The notes beneath the pieces were generated by a model. It saw only the letters and a program-made list of their open reading frames with translations, made no database searches and was not told the DNA's origin. A stretch of DNA of 15,569 nucleotides from contig CALHPI010000034.1 of assembly GCA_938036275.1 (NCBI GenBank), forward strand, positions 1 to 15,569. The letters are read 5' to 3'. Within the stretch, counting starts at the first letter, position 1; every line of letters starts with the position of its first letter. This document shows, in pieces, positions 7,977 through 14,676 of this stretch. The position numbers were made by a program, and so were the translations under genes. This stretch comes from Minisyncoccota bacterium (GTDB lineage Bacteria; Patescibacteriota; Minisyncoccia; UBA6257; HR35).

Positions 7977-8307
7977 AATAATTTATTTTAACATTATTTT
8001 CAAAAGAAACAGCTATCAATGAAATTATCCAATTATCAAAATTGCTTTTATTAGCATAAAAACTTGCTAATTTAAGAAGCTTTTGCAATTTTTTAAAAGT
8101 AAAATGGTTTTCGGGTTGAAAATTGTTTCCAGACCTAAAAAGAGCTTTAACTTCAACAAAATTCAAAAGCCTTCCTTTTAGAGCCACAATATCAATTTCG
8201 CCAAAGCTTTTTAAATACCAATTTCTTTCTAAAATTTTATAACCTTGTTTTTTTAAAAAGTCAACAGCTATATCTTCAGCGAATTTCCCTTTTTCTTTAG
8301 TTTTCAT
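7957..8307 (-). CDS. yraN: YraN/UPF0102-family nuclease-like protein
   Basis: This 116-residue protein is of normal family length. The restriction-endonuclease-like core is visible: GKFAEDIAVDFL at about 7-18 with a conserved Glu, GEIDIVA at 36-42 (E37, D39) and FVEVKA at 50-55 (E52, K54). Together these form the PD-(D/E)xK-type metal-binding site of the family, whose cellular role is poorly defined but is thought to concern DNA processing. Its ATG shares one base with the leuS stop (TAATG), so it is probably co-translated with leuS. The C-terminal half is lysine- and asparagine-rich, as expected from the AT-rich genome. Confidence 0.93.
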   Translation of the reverse strand: MKTKEKGKFAEDIAVDFLKKQGYKILERNWYLKSFGEIDIVALKGRLLNFVEVKALFRSGNNFQPENHFTFKKLQKLLKLASFYANKSNFDNWIISLIAVSFENNVKINYYENIQI

Positions 8308-10778
8308 TAAATAACAAAATTAATCACTTTCCCTTTAATAAAAATTATCTTTTTAATTTTCGCTTTCTCTAAATATTTTTTATACAAAGGTAAATTTTTC
8401 ACTAAATTTTTAATCTCACTTTCAGTTAAATTTTCTTTTTCCGTTGTCAGAATGCCTCTTTTTTTACCATTCACTTGAACAACATAATTAAAAATTTTCT
8501 TGACTAAAAGTTTTTCATTATACTGAGGCCACGGTTCATAATCAAGTAAAGTTTTTTTCTTAAATCTTTGCCAAATTTCTTGAGCTAAATAAGGAGCAAA
8601 AGGAAAGAGAAGTTTAATAAAGATTAAAAATTTTTCTTTATCAATCTTTTCATTATTTTCAATTTTTTTTCTTAAAAAATCTTCAAAAATCATAAACTTA
8701 GAAATAACAACATTAAATCTTAAATTTAAAATTCCTTGAGTTGTTTCGTAAATTAACTTATTAAGTTCGTAATCTAATTCTCTATCTTCTTGCATCTTGT
8801 ATCTTGAATCTTTATTCTTTATTTTTGTATCTTGAATCTTTATTTTTTGTGCCAGATTCCATACTCTGTTTAAAAATCTTGAAATCCCTTTAATACCTTC
8901 AGTTGACCAAGGTTTTTCAGCTTCAAGTGGACCAAGAAACATTTCAAACATCCTTAAAGCATCAGCACCGTATTCTTTAACGACATCATCAGGATTAATA
9001 ACATTGCCTCTTGATTTTGACATTTTCTGACCATCAGGTCCTAAAATTAAACCTTGATTAAATAATTTTTTAAATGGTTCTTTATTCGGAACCCAACCAA
9101 GATCATATAAAAATTTGTGCCAAAATCTGGCATATAAAAGATGCAAAACAGCGTGTTCAACTCCACCAACATATAAATCAACTGGTAGCCAATATTTTAG
9201 TTTTTTTGTATCCCAAACAATTTCATATTTTTGTTTTTTACTTTTCGATTTTTCCTTTAAAATATAGGCTAAATAATACCAACAAGAGCCTGCCCATTGC
9301 GGCATCGTTTGAGTTTCTCTTTCCGCTTGTCCTTGACATTTAGGACATTTTACTTTAAGCCATTTTTTGATATTTTTTAATGGTGATTCACCAGTACCGG
9401 TTGGTTCATAACTTTTAACTTTTGGCAAAGTCACGGGAAGTTCTTTTTCTGGTACAGGAACTATTCCGCATTGAGGACATCTTATTAAAGGAATAGGTTC
9501 TCCCCAATATCTTTGTCTTGAAAAAATCCAATCTCTTAATTTGTAATAAACAGCTTTCTTAGCTAAACCTTCTTCAATTAATCTTTGACCAATTTTTTCT
9601 CTAGCTTCTTGACTTAAAAGACCACTATATTCATTAGAATTTATTAAAACACCATCTTCAATAAAAGGTAACTGTACTTCTCTTTTTTGATTTGGTCTGA
9701 CAACCTCAATAATTTCTAAACCAAATTTTTTGGCAAATCTATAATCACGTTCATCATGAGCCGGAACAGCCATAATTGCACCCGTCCCATAATGACCTAA
9801 AACATAGCTACTTACCCAGATGGGGATTTTAAATTTATTGACTGGATTAATTGCATAAGAACCAGTAAAAACGCCAGTTAATTCCTGATCAAAAATACCT
9901 AGCTTTTCTTTTTTTAATTCTTCTTGAAGATATTCCTCAAGATTAAGAAGATAATCAGGTTTAGTTATTTTTAAAACCAAAGGGTGGTGAATTGATAACA
10001 CGATAAAGGTTGCTCCATAAATAGTATCCAGTCTGGTTGTAAAAACATTAATTTTTTCATCATAACCATCAACAGTAAATAAGACTTCATAACCTTCGCT
10101 TCGACCAATCCAATTTTTTTGCATTTCTTTAACATTTTCTGGCCAATCAAGTTCTTCTAGATCATCTAAAAGTCTATCAGCATAAGCAGTTATTTTAATA
10201 TGCCATTGTCTTAAAAATTTAATCTCTGTAGTTGTTCCGCATCTTTCACATTTACCACCAACTGCTTCTTCATCAGCCAAACCTGTTTTACAGGATGGGC
10301 AAAAATTGATGGGAGCTTCTTTTTCATAAACAAGACCAGCTTGGTACATTTTTAAAAACATAAGCTGGGTCCATTTATAGTATTCAGGATCAATTGTCGC
10401 AATTTCTCTTTGCCAATCATAACTAAAAGCTAAAGATTTCATTTGCTGACGATAACGGTCAATATACCTTGGGACAAAAGTCATTGGGTTTTTCTTCATT
10501 TTTAAAGCAAAATTTTCAGCTGGTAAACCAAAGGCATCAAAACCCATTGGGTGTAAAACATTATAGCCCTTCATTCGATAAAAGCGACTTAAAATATCAG
10601 TCGCAGTATAGCCTTCGACATGACCAACATGCAATCCTTCGCCAGAAGGATAGGGAAACATATCTAAAATATAAATTTTAGGTTTTTTAATAAAATCAAA
10701 AGCACGCCAAATTTCTTTTTTCTTTTGCCAAATTCTTTGCCATTTCTTTTCAATTTGCTTGAAATTATATTTTCTCAT
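8307..10778 (-). CDS. leuS: Leucyl-tRNA synthetase
   Basis: This 823-residue class I synthetase charges tRNA-Leu in the cytoplasm. The ATP-binding HIGH motif is HVGH at 50-53 and KMSKS is at 585-589. A zinc-ribbon-like Cys cluster lies at about 160-180 and a second one in the insert before the KMSKS loop. The CP1 editing domain at about 215-405 is intact, with TTRLDTIYG and GTGAIMAVPAHDERDY, including the catalytic-region Asp. The C-terminal tail ends normally (VNGKKRG and a final GKVINFVI). A heptanucleotide-repeat insertion interrupts the junction to the anticodon-binding domain at about residues 644-665. It is the first gene of the long minus-strand string; the start at 10778 fits family length. 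Confidence 0.98.
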   Translation of the reverse strand: MRKYNFKQIEKKWQRIWQKKKEIWRAFDFIKKPKIYILDMFPYPSGEGLHVGHVEGYTATDILSRFYRMKGYNVLHPMGFDAFGLPAENFALKMKKNPMTFVPRYIDRYRQQMKSLAFSYDWQREIATIDPEYYKWTQLMFLKMYQAGLVYEKEAPINFCPSCKTGLADEEAVGGKCERCGTTTEIKFLRQWHIKITAYADRLLDDLEELDWPENVKEMQKNWIGRSEGYEVLFTVDGYDEKINVFTTRLDTIYGATFIVLSIHHPLVLKITKPDYLLNLEEYLQEELKKEKLGIFDQELTGVFTGSYAINPVNKFKIPIWVSSYVLGHYGTGAIMAVPAHDERDYRFAKKFGLEIIEVVRPNQKREVQLPFIEDGVLINSNEYSGLLSQEAREKIGQRLIEEGLAKKAVYYKLRDWIFSRQRYWGEPIPLIRCPQCGIVPVPEKELPVTLPKVKSYEPTGTGESPLKNIKKWLKVKCPKCQGQAERETQTMPQWAGSCWYYLAYILKEKSKSKKQKYEIVWDTKKLKYWLPVDLYVGGVEHAVLHLLYARFWHKFLYDLGWVPNKEPFKKLFNQGLILGPDGQKMSKSRGNVINPDDVVKEYGADALRMFEMFLGPLEAEKPWSTEGIKGISRFLNRVWNLAQKIKIQDTKIKNKDSRYKMQEDRELDYELNKLIYETTQGILNLRFNVVISKFMIFEDFLRKKIENNEKIDKEKFLIFIKLLFPFAPYLAQEIWQRFKKKTLLDYEPWPQYNEKLLVKKIFNYVVQVNGKKRGILTTEKENLTESEIKNLVKNLPLYKKYLEKAKIKKIIFIKGKVINFVI
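8785..8849 (-). repeat. Imperfect heptanucleotide tandem repeat inside leuS
   Basis: Read on the coding (minus) strand, about nine imperfect copies of a 7-mer follow one another: AAGATTC, AAGATAC, AAAAATA, AAGAATA, AAGATTC, AAGATAC, AAGATGC and degenerate ends. The frame stays open because three copies (21 nt) give seven codons, producing a KIQDTKI-KNKDSRY-KMQED pattern. It lies between the catalytic and anticodon-binding domains, straight after FLNRVWNLAQ. A similar array is found at the matching place in valS. Confidence 0.8.
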
Positions 10779-10789
10779 TCATTTATTTT

Positions 10790-10795
10790 ATTATA
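10790..10795 (-). promoter_or_regulatory. Candidate -10 box for leuS
   Basis: A perfect minus-strand TATAAT lies 11 nt upstream of the leuS ATG, inside the 27-bp divergent spacer. A TTGATC at 10820-10815 could be a -35 at a long 19-nt spacing, inside the neighbouring gene. The predicted 5' leader would be only about 5 nt. Confidence 0.4.
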
Positions 10796-10804
10796 TAATA
10801 TAAT
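10794..10804 (+). promoter_or_regulatory. Overlapping candidate -10 boxes for the divergent membrane-protein gene
   Basis: Two TATAAT hexamers (10794-10799 and 10799-10804) share a base directly before the ATG at 10806. Only the first could give a transcript that includes the start codon, beginning at or next to it. No good -35 is seen. The leuS -10 overlaps the first box on the other strand. Confidence 0.3.
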
Positions 10805-10805
10805 T

Positions 10806-11282
10806 ATGACTTCTGATCAAAAAATAAAGATGAGATGGAAAACCTATAGTCATCTTCATCATCCGTATGGTGATCTTTTATGGCATTTGTTTTGGGGAAT
10901 AATTATTGGCATAACAATTATTATGGCAATTCTTAACAATGATTTTTGGCTTTTGATTGTTAGTTTTCTTGCTCTTATTTTCTTTTTTCATCCAGTTTTT
11001 TATGAACCAAGACTTATGGATATTAAACTAACTGAAAAAGGTATTTATATTGATAAAAAATTTTACCCTTGGGAAAAATTTTATGCTTTTGAGATTTTTG
11101 ATAATGGTTTTAGAAAATTTATCTTTTTATTTACTAAAAGAATTTCTTTTGGTCTTCATTTTCCTTTAGAAGAATTTTTTGTTAACGAGGCTGAAGTTAG
11201 AGAATTTTTAAAACAATTTTTAGAAGAATATCAAGGTAAAGTCCCAATTACTGATAAACTTTACCGAAGTTTTTTTCTTTAA
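10806..11282 (+). CDS. Two-TM membrane protein with PH-like C-terminal region, function unknown
   Basis: Starting at the ATG at 10806 gives 158 residues. A start at 10725 is possible in frame but would lie deep inside leuS and add a low-quality hydrophobic extension, so I reject it. Two hydrophobic helices at about 26-43 and 46-62 are followed by a soluble domain: MDIKLTEKGIYIDKKFYPWE at 71-90, more strands, then an amphipathic helix (VREFLKQFLEEY). This layout is that of small bacterial membrane proteins with a pleckstrin-homology-like domain. I do not recognise a named family. The gene is divergent from leuS and convergent with tRNA-Ile, whose 3' end is 6 bp beyond its stop. Confidence 0.8.
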   Translation: MTSDQKIKMRWKTYSHLHHPYGDLLWHLFWGIIIGITIIMAILNNDFWLLIVSFLALIFFFHPVFYEPRLMDIKLTEKGIYIDKKFYPWEKFYAFEIFDNGFRKFIFLFTKRISFGLHFPLEEFFVNEAEVREFLKQFLEEYQGKVPITDKLYRSFFL

Positions 11283-11288
11283 ACTAAT

Positions 11289-11361
11289 TGCGTCCGGTTG
11301 GATTCGAACCAACGACCCCCGACTTATAAGGTCGGTGCTCTAACCACTGAGCTACGGACGC
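11289..11361 (-). tRNA. tRNA-Ile (anticodon UAU)
   Basis: The minus strand gives a full cloverleaf. The acceptor stem is GCGTCCG/CGGACGC with discriminator A, the D-stem is GCTC/GAGC and the anticodon stem CCGAC/GTCGG. The loop CTTATAA places TAT at 34-36. The T-arm is GTTGG-TTCGAAT-CCAAC. It therefore reads AUA directly, where most bacteria use a CAU tRNA modified to lysidine by TilS. CCA is not encoded. The Hsp20 stop codon abuts its 5' end at 11362, so it is probably the last element of the valS-prsW-hsp20 transcript. Confidence 0.95.
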
Positions 11362-11730
11362 TTATTCGCTGACTTGAATCTCAATTCTTTTAACTTCAAC
11401 TGCTCCTTTTTTCGGAATTTTAATCATCAAAATCCCATTATGATAATAAGCTCGAGTTTGGTTAAGATCTAAATTTTTCGGTAAAGCAATCGTTCTTGAA
11501 AATGGACCCCAGAAACATTCCTTATGCTCATAAGAGCTTTCATCAATATTTTCTGGTGGTCTTCTCACGCCTTTAATCACTAGAATATCTCCCTGAACAA
11601 CAATATCAATATTTTCTAAGCTTGCGCCGGCAATTGGTGAAATAATTACTAACTCATCATCTTTAAAATAGACATCAACACTCAGTGTTCCTTCTTCAAT
11701 TTGTTTTGGTTCGGCTTCGTTCGTATTCAT
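11362..11730 (-). CDS. Hsp20/alpha-crystallin small heat-shock protein
   Basis: This 122-residue cytoplasmic chaperone would hold unfolded proteins in oligomeric assemblies. The alpha-crystallin domain runs from about residue 16 to 118: LSVDVYFKDDELVIISPIAG, a strand pair ending in LVIKGVRR, then the FSRTIALP strand and the signature GILMIKIPK at 99-107. The N-terminal arm is very short (about 15 residues), and the C-terminal tail lacks an obvious I-x-I beyond IEIQV. The ATG at 11730 lies 35 bp inside the prsW-like gene. No other good start is evident nearby, so the overlap is accepted. No CIRCE element or heat-shock operator is seen; expression probably follows valS. Confidence 0.93.
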   Translation of the reverse strand: MNTNEAEPKQIEEGTLSVDVYFKDDELVIISPIAGASLENIDIVVQGDILVIKGVRRPPENIDESSYEHKECFWGPFSRTIALPKNLDLNQTRAYYHNGILMIKIPKKGAVEVKRIEIQVSE

Positions 11731-12352
11731 GGGAAAGAGTTAAAAAATCTAATTCGCTAAGAACAATTAAGAAAATCGACCAAAGAAAAGGTAAGGTTAA
11801 AATAGCTGTCCCTGTTTTTATTATAGCAAAATTATAAAGAAAATGCAAAATAACTCCAGCGGCTAAAGAAAGAAAAAAAGGCAGAAGTCTTTTGGTTTTC
11901 ATTAAATAACCATACCCGTAGCCGATAAGTGCTGAAACTAAAATATGCAAAAAATTTGCTCCTAAAAAACGAAGCAATAAAACCAAAAACTGCGACTCAT
12001 TTAAATTATAAAGATAAAATAAATTTTCAATTGAAGCAAAACCTAAAGCTGCTACCATCATATAAATCATTGCATCAACTGGTTCATCAAAAACTCGTTG
12101 TGGAAAAATTAAAGCCCAAACAACTAAAAATTTAAAAAATTCTTCAATTAAAGCTGCAAAAAAATAAAAAACATTTCTATTTAAATTAAAAGTATAAACT
12201 ATATCCTCAGCTAAGTAACTTAAAAAAGCAGCCCCGATTCCTAAAAGAAAAGCAACAACAAGCCAAAGAATTGGTTCCGGATGCTTATCCTTTTTGAGAA
12301 AATAAAGAATCCAGAGGGTTGGCAAAATAAAGCTCAAAAGGATATTAATCAT
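11696..12352 (-). CDS. PrsW-family intramembrane metalloprotease
   Basis: This 218-residue protein has about seven hydrophobic segments and the family motifs in order: EEFFK at 70-74, DEPVDAMIYMMVAALGFASIEN at 89-110 (listed here in parts: D89, E90, D93, E109, N110), R128, H136 in FLHILVSALIG, and H170 with N174 in LHFLYNF. In Bacillus subtilis PrsW cleaves the anti-sigma factor RsiW; the wider family includes many membrane proteases of unknown substrate. No anti-sigma factor lies nearby, so the substrate is unknown. The start shares one base with the valS stop (TAATG) and the 3' end overlaps hsp20 by 35 bp, implying a stress-linked operon with coupled translation. Confidence 0.9.
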   Translation of the reverse strand: MINILLSFILPTLWILYFLKKDKHPEPILWLVVAFLLGIGAAFLSYLAEDIVYTFNLNRNVFYFFAALIEEFFKFLVVWALIFPQRVFDEPVDAMIYMMVAALGFASIENLFYLYNLNESQFLVLLLRFLGANFLHILVSALIGYGYGYLMKTKRLLPFFLSLAAGVILHFLYNFAIIKTGTAILTLPFLWSIFLIVLSELDFLTLSHEYERSRTKTN

Positions 12353-14466
12353 TAATCAAATTTCTCCGCAAATAAAGGTTTTTGTTTATAAAGGATTAAA
12401 TAAATTAATTGAGTCAAATGGGGCACAAAAGGATGAAGAAGTTTTAATGACTCTAACATAACATAATCAAAAACTTGAATTGAATTTTTGCTTTTACCTT
12501 TCCAGGTTTCTAAATAATCATCACAAAGTTCATGCCAAAAAAATTTATAAATTCTTTTCAAAGCTAAACCAAATTCATAAACCTGAATTTTTTTATCAAC
12601 AAACTTTTTAGTATTTTTTAGTGAATTTAAAATTTTTTTATCATAAGAACTCAATTTTTTATCTCTTGAATCTTGAATCTTGCTTCTTGAATCGCGGATT
12701 ATTGAATAAAACCGGTAAGCATTCCAAATTTTATTTAAAAATTTTTTTCCTTGTTCAATTGGTCTTTCATCAAATCTTAAATCTTGATGAGCACTCATCT
12801 GCCACAACAGCCCAAATCTTAAAGCATCAGTGCCATATTTTCCAATAAGTTCTAAAGGATCAATACCGGTACCTAAGCTTTTAGACATTCTTTTACCTTC
12901 TTTAGTTAAAACTGTAGGATGAATGAAAACCGTTTTAAATGGTTCTTTTTTCATAAAAAACTTTCCCGAAAAAATCATTCGGGTAATCCATAAATGCAAA
13001 ATTTCCCGCGCTGAAGCAACTATATCAGCAGGATACCACTTTTTTTCTTGTGAAGTATATAAAATCGCAAAGGGCCATAAAGCTGAAGAAAACCAAGTAT
13101 CAAAAACTTCTTCAGTTCTAATCCACTTAGATTTTTTACATTGTTTACATTTAGTTTTTGGTTTATTTATAGAAACTTGATATTCATCATCGCCACAATT
13201 GCGACAATACCAAACTGGCATTACCTGGCCCCACCAAATTTTTCTAGAGAGGCACCAATCATAGATATTTTTTAACCATTCAAAATACGGCTTTTTGAAT
13301 TTAACTGGATAAATCTCAACTTCATTTCTCTTGACAGCTACATAAGCTAACTTTGCTAAATCTTTCATTTTCAAGAACCATTCCTTTGAAGGAATAACCT
13401 GAATTTCTGTTCCACATCTTTCGCAAGTTGGTAAATTATGTTGAATTTTTTCAATTTTCTCAATTAAATTTAACTCCCGCAAGCGCTCAACGATTTTTTG
13501 GCGAGCAGTTAAATAATCTAAACCTTGAAACTCACCAGCATTTTGATTCATTTTAGCATTTTCATCAATTACCGAAATCATTGGTAAACCGTGTCTTAAA
13601 GCAATTTCATAATCAACCAACGAATGAGCTGGAGTAACTTTTAAAATACCGGTGCCAAACTTAGGATCAACTCGCTGATCTAAAATAACCGGTAGTTCTC
13701 TTTGAAGAAAAGGCAAAATAGCTATCTTACCAACCAATTCAAAATTTTGCTCATCTTTAGGATTAACCGCTAAAGCGGTATCACCCAGCATCGTTTCTGG
13801 TCGAGTTGTGGCAACAACTACATAATTAGATTCATTTTTAAGAGGATATTTGAGATAGTATAAAAAACCTTCTCTTTCTCGATATTCAATTTCTAAATCA
13901 GACAAAGAAGTTTGACATCGGGGACAAAAATTAACTGGCCTTAAAGACCGATAAACCAAACCTTTCTTATAATATTCAAGAAAAGCTTTTTCAACCCAAG
14001 CAACATATTTTTTATCCAAAGTAAATCTTATTCTTGACCAATCAAGACTTAAGCCTAATTTTTTAAATTGCTCCAAAATTGTATTGCCATATCTTTCTTT
14101 CCACTGCCAAACCCTTTTTAAAAATTTTTCTCGGCCTAAATCAAATCTTGTTAAACCTTCTTTTTTTAATTCTTTTTCAACAACATTTTGAGTAGCAATT
14201 CCAGCATGATCAATTCCCGGTAGCCAAATAACATTAAAACCTTTCATTTTTTGATAACGAGCTAAAGTATCTAAAATAGTATTTTCCAAAGAATGGCCCA
14301 TATGGAGACTGCCAGTAATATTTGGAGGTGCAATTAAAATAATAAAATTTTTCTTATCCTTAATATTTTTTGCTTTAAAATAGGGTTCCCAGTATTGATA
14401 AATTTTTTCTTCAAATTCTAAAGGGTTATATTTAGTATTTTCTTTTAAAATCTTCTTGGTAAACAT
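12352..14466 (-). CDS. valS: Valyl-tRNA synthetase, short form without C-terminal coiled coil
   Basis: This class I synthetase is 704 residues, against about 860-950 for typical bacterial ValRS. HIGH is HMGH at 55-58 and the KMSKS loop is RMSKS at 526-530. PPNITGSLHMGH and DTWFSSALWPFA are diagnostic of ValRS rather than IleRS. The CP1 editing domain is present, with TTRPETMLGD and TPAHSLVDYE at 278-287, where the usual HD pair is HS (S282) and the later D285 is kept. Two zinc-type Cys clusters occur (CERC and the CRNC/CKQCKK region). The chain stops just after the anticodon-binding helices (HPFVPHLTQ), so the C-terminal tRNA-binding coiled coil is absent. A heptanucleotide repeat lies at about 591-602. 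It leads the valS-prsW-hsp20-tRNA-Ile unit. Confidence 0.97.
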   Translation of the reverse strand: MFTKKILKENTKYNPLEFEEKIYQYWEPYFKAKNIKDKKNFIILIAPPNITGSLHMGHSLENTILDTLARYQKMKGFNVIWLPGIDHAGIATQNVVEKELKKEGLTRFDLGREKFLKRVWQWKERYGNTILEQFKKLGLSLDWSRIRFTLDKKYVAWVEKAFLEYYKKGLVYRSLRPVNFCPRCQTSLSDLEIEYREREGFLYYLKYPLKNESNYVVVATTRPETMLGDTALAVNPKDEQNFELVGKIAILPFLQRELPVILDQRVDPKFGTGILKVTPAHSLVDYEIALRHGLPMISVIDENAKMNQNAGEFQGLDYLTARQKIVERLRELNLIEKIEKIQHNLPTCERCGTEIQVIPSKEWFLKMKDLAKLAYVAVKRNEVEIYPVKFKKPYFEWLKNIYDWCLSRKIWWGQVMPVWYCRNCGDDEYQVSINKPKTKCKQCKKSKWIRTEEVFDTWFSSALWPFAILYTSQEKKWYPADIVASAREILHLWITRMIFSGKFFMKKEPFKTVFIHPTVLTKEGKRMSKSLGTGIDPLELIGKYGTDALRFGLLWQMSAHQDLRFDERPIEQGKKFLNKIWNAYRFYSIIRDSRSKIQDSRDKKLSSYDKKILNSLKNTKKFVDKKIQVYEFGLALKRIYKFFWHELCDDYLETWKGKSKNSIQVFDYVMLESLKLLHPFVPHLTQLIYLILYKQKPLFAEKFD
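12661..12695 (-). repeat. Imperfect heptanucleotide tandem repeat inside valS
   Basis: On the coding strand five consecutive 7-mers are GCGATTC, AAGAAGC, AAGATTC, AAGATTC and AAGAGAT. They encode RDSRSKIQDSRDK straight after the helix FLNKIWNAYRFYS, at the junction between the catalytic and anticodon-binding domains. The unit is the same as the one in leuS. Confidence 0.75.
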
Positions 14467-14474
14467 TTAAAATA

Positions 14475-14483
14475 ATTATATCA
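14475..14483 (-). promoter_or_regulatory. Extended -10 promoter for valS
   Basis: The minus strand reads TGATATAAT, a perfect extended -10 (TGnTATAAT), ending 8 nt before the valS ATG at 14466. Transcription would start about 2 nt before the start codon. No convincing -35 is seen, which is acceptable for extended -10 promoters. Confidence 0.55.
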
Positions 14484-14490
14484 TAAAAGA

Positions 14491-14499
14491 TGTTATAAT
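14491..14499 (+). promoter_or_regulatory. Extended -10 promoter for the tRNA-Met/tRNA-Ser/HD unit
   Basis: TGTTATAAT is a perfect extended -10 (TGnTATAAT), 12 nt before tRNA-Met. A start near 14506 would give a leader of about 5 nt for RNase P to remove. It is arranged back to back with the valS promoter in a 45-bp spacer. Confidence 0.6.
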
Positions 14500-14511
14500 T
14501 TTTATATACCT

Positions 14512-14584
14512 GCCGATGTAGCTCAGGGGTTAGAGCGGGCGTCTCATAAGCGCCAGGTCGTGGGTTCGAATCCCACCATCGGCA
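14512..14584 (+). tRNA. tRNA-Met (anticodon CAU), elongator type
   Basis: The acceptor stem is GCCGATG/CATCGGC with discriminator A, the D-stem GCTC/GAGC and the anticodon stem GGCGT/GCGCC. The loop CTCATAA gives CAT, and the T-arm is GTGGG-TTCGAAT-CCCAC. The paired first base (G1-C72) and the lack of three G-C pairs at the loop end of the anticodon stem argue against initiator tRNA. A lysidine-type tRNA-Ile also has CAT, but a UAU tRNA-Ile lies 3.2 kb away, so elongator Met is more likely. CCA is not encoded. Confidence 0.9.
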
Positions 14585-14586
14585 AA

Positions 14587-14669
14587 GGTGGGGTGGCAGA
14601 ACGGGATTGCACACGGCTCGAAACCGTGGGTCTTTAATGACCGTGTGGGTTCGAATCCCACCCCCACCG
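14587..14669 (+). tRNA. tRNA-Ser (anticodon CGA)
   Basis: This is a class II tRNA. The acceptor stem is GGTGGGG/CCCCACC with discriminator G, as expected for Ser. The anticodon stem is CACGG/CCGTG with loop CTCGAAA, giving CGA for UCG codons. A long variable arm (GGTC-TTTAAT-GACC) and T-arm GTGGG-TTCGAAT-CCCAC complete it. It starts 2 bp after tRNA-Met. The 3' end is followed by CCC, so CCA is not directly encoded. A long minus-strand frame across both tRNAs is spurious. Confidence 0.94.
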
Positions 14670-14676
14670 CCCACCA

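Noticed and set aside
10725..10805. N-terminal extension of the plus-strand membrane-protein gene from an ATG at 10725
   Set aside because: It would overlap leuS by 54 bp, lies upstream of the candidate promoter, and the natural family-like N-terminus starts at 10806.
8785..12695. CRISPR array or minisatellite interpretation of the 7-mer repeats
   Set aside because: The units are contiguous with no spacers and lie inside intact coding frames, so they are not CRISPR; copy number is too low for a typical minisatellite.
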